7,356 nucleotides of DNA, taken from a bacterium (GTDB lineage: Bacteria; SZUA-79; Acidulodesulfobacterales; Acidulodesulfobacteraceae). Under the pieces are notes generated by a model. The model saw only the letters and a program-made list of their open reading frames with translations. It had not been told where the DNA came from and searched no databases. Location of the stretch: positions 1-7,356 of the forward strand of contig JAJZYC010000073.1 of assembly GCA_021806125.1 (NCBI GenBank), read 5' to 3'. The position numbers and the translations under genes were made by a program. This document shows, piece by piece, positions 6,841 through 7,356 of this stretch (position 1 is its first letter; each line of letters starts with the position of its first letter).

Positions 6841-6866
6841 CAAATAAATTCATAAAGCAAATTAGA

Positions 6867-7355
6867 TTACTCCCATTCTATCGTCGAAGGCGGTTTTGAA
6901 GTGATATCGTAAACCACCCTGTTTATTCCTTTTATTTCCGAAATTATTCTGGAAGAACATATTCTTAATATATCGTAATCTAGTTTTGCGAAATCCGCGG
7001 TCATCCCGTCCGCCGAAGTCACCGCGCGGAGAGCTATAACTGACTCGTAGCTTCTTTTGTCTCCCATAACGCCGACGGTCTTAACGGGAACAAGCACCGG
7101 GAAAGACTGCCATACTTTGTCGTATAATCCGGCTTTTTTTATCTCTTCCGTTACAATCGTGTCGGCTTTTCTTAAAACGTCGAGCCGCCGTTTATCGACC
7201 TCGCCTATTATCCTTATGGCCAATCCGGGACCGGGAAACGGCTGCCTGTTTATTATTTCGCCGGGTATTCCGATATTCTTTCCGATTATGCGTACCTCGT
7301 CTTTAAATAATTCCCTCAGCGGCTCTATTAATTTTAAATTTAATTTTTTAGGGAG
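6867..7355 (-). CDS. guaA: GMP synthase (glutamine-hydrolysing), C-terminal part, cut by the window edge
   Basis: GuaA amidates XMP to GMP, using glutamine-derived ammonia and ATP, in the cytosolic last step of guanine nucleotide synthesis. The frame is open to the right edge and shows 162 codons, about the last 30% of a protein that is normally a little over 500 residues. What is visible is the end of the ATP-pyrophosphatase region and the C-terminal dimerisation domain. Family signatures seen include LIEPLRELFKDEVR, RQPFPGPGLAIR, KTVGVMGDKRSYE, ALRAVTSADGMTADFA and the classic C-terminal end SKPPSTIEWE before a TAA stop. A TTG at 7221-7223 could be taken as a start, but it lies inside the PGPGLAIR motif and the frame continues upstream with GuaA sequence, so it is an internal leucine. 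The glutaminase domain and true start lie outside the window. dnaE follows 178 bases downstream on the same strand. Identification is very secure. Confidence 0.97.
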   Translation of the reverse strand, partial: LPKKLNLKLIEPLRELFKDEVRIIGKNIGIPGEIINRQPFPGPGLAIRIIGEVDKRRLDVLRKADTIVTEEIKKAGLYDKVWQSFPVLVPVKTVGVMGDKRSYESVIALRAVTSADGMTADFAKLDYDILRICSSRIISEIKGINRVVYDITSKPPSTIEWE

Positions 7356-7356
7356 C

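Noticed and set aside
6867..7223. A separate 118-residue gene starting at TTG 7223.
   Set aside because: The frame continues upstream with unmistakable GuaA sequence (RQPFPGPGL and earlier), so this is only the tail of guaA.

Overview
The window carries four protein genes, all on the minus strand, read from right to left: the 3' end of guaA (GMP synthase), dnaE (replicative DNA polymerase III alpha subunit), accA (acetyl-CoA carboxylase carboxyltransferase alpha subunit), and a GAF-GAF-HD-GYP signalling gene (probable cyclic-di-GMP phosphodiesterase). The genes fill almost all of the sequence; the gaps are 178, 79 and 69 bases. I found no tRNA, rRNA, CRISPR array or insertion sequence.

The sequence looks like a Gram-negative bacterium of moderately low GC content. 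The order guaA-dnaE-accA, as I recall it, occurs in Geobacter and related delta-proteobacterial (Desulfobacterota-type) genomes, and a GAF/HD-GYP protein with a CWE-like cysteine-rich segment fits such lineages. This placement is inference and goes no deeper than that grade.

Region by region: (1) 6867-7355 encodes the last 162 residues of GuaA and runs off the right edge. (2) The guaA-dnaE gap holds the clearest non-coding structure in the window: two perfect 27-base arms in inverted orientation, 52 bases apart, each itself a small palindrome of the form ATTCCC-N8-GGGAAT. (3) dnaE is intact at 1253 residues, with a complete set of PHP metal ligands, the three catalytic aspartates and a clamp-binding motif; it is longer than usual because of two low-complexity inserts in its C-terminal third. 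(4) A good sigma70-type promoter candidate overlaps the end of dnaE and could serve accA, which is a full-length, standard gene. (5) The last gene joins two GAF sensor domains to an HD-GYP output domain; the second GAF carries a 108-residue insert with twelve cysteines.

The first three genes are core metabolism and replication (GMP synthesis, DNA synthesis, malonyl-CoA formation for lipids). The fourth is regulatory and only loosely tied to them. I see no convincing evidence of a novel multi-gene system. The items most worth following up are the cysteine-rich GAF insert, the paired inverted repeat, and the DnaE inserts together with its intact PHP site.
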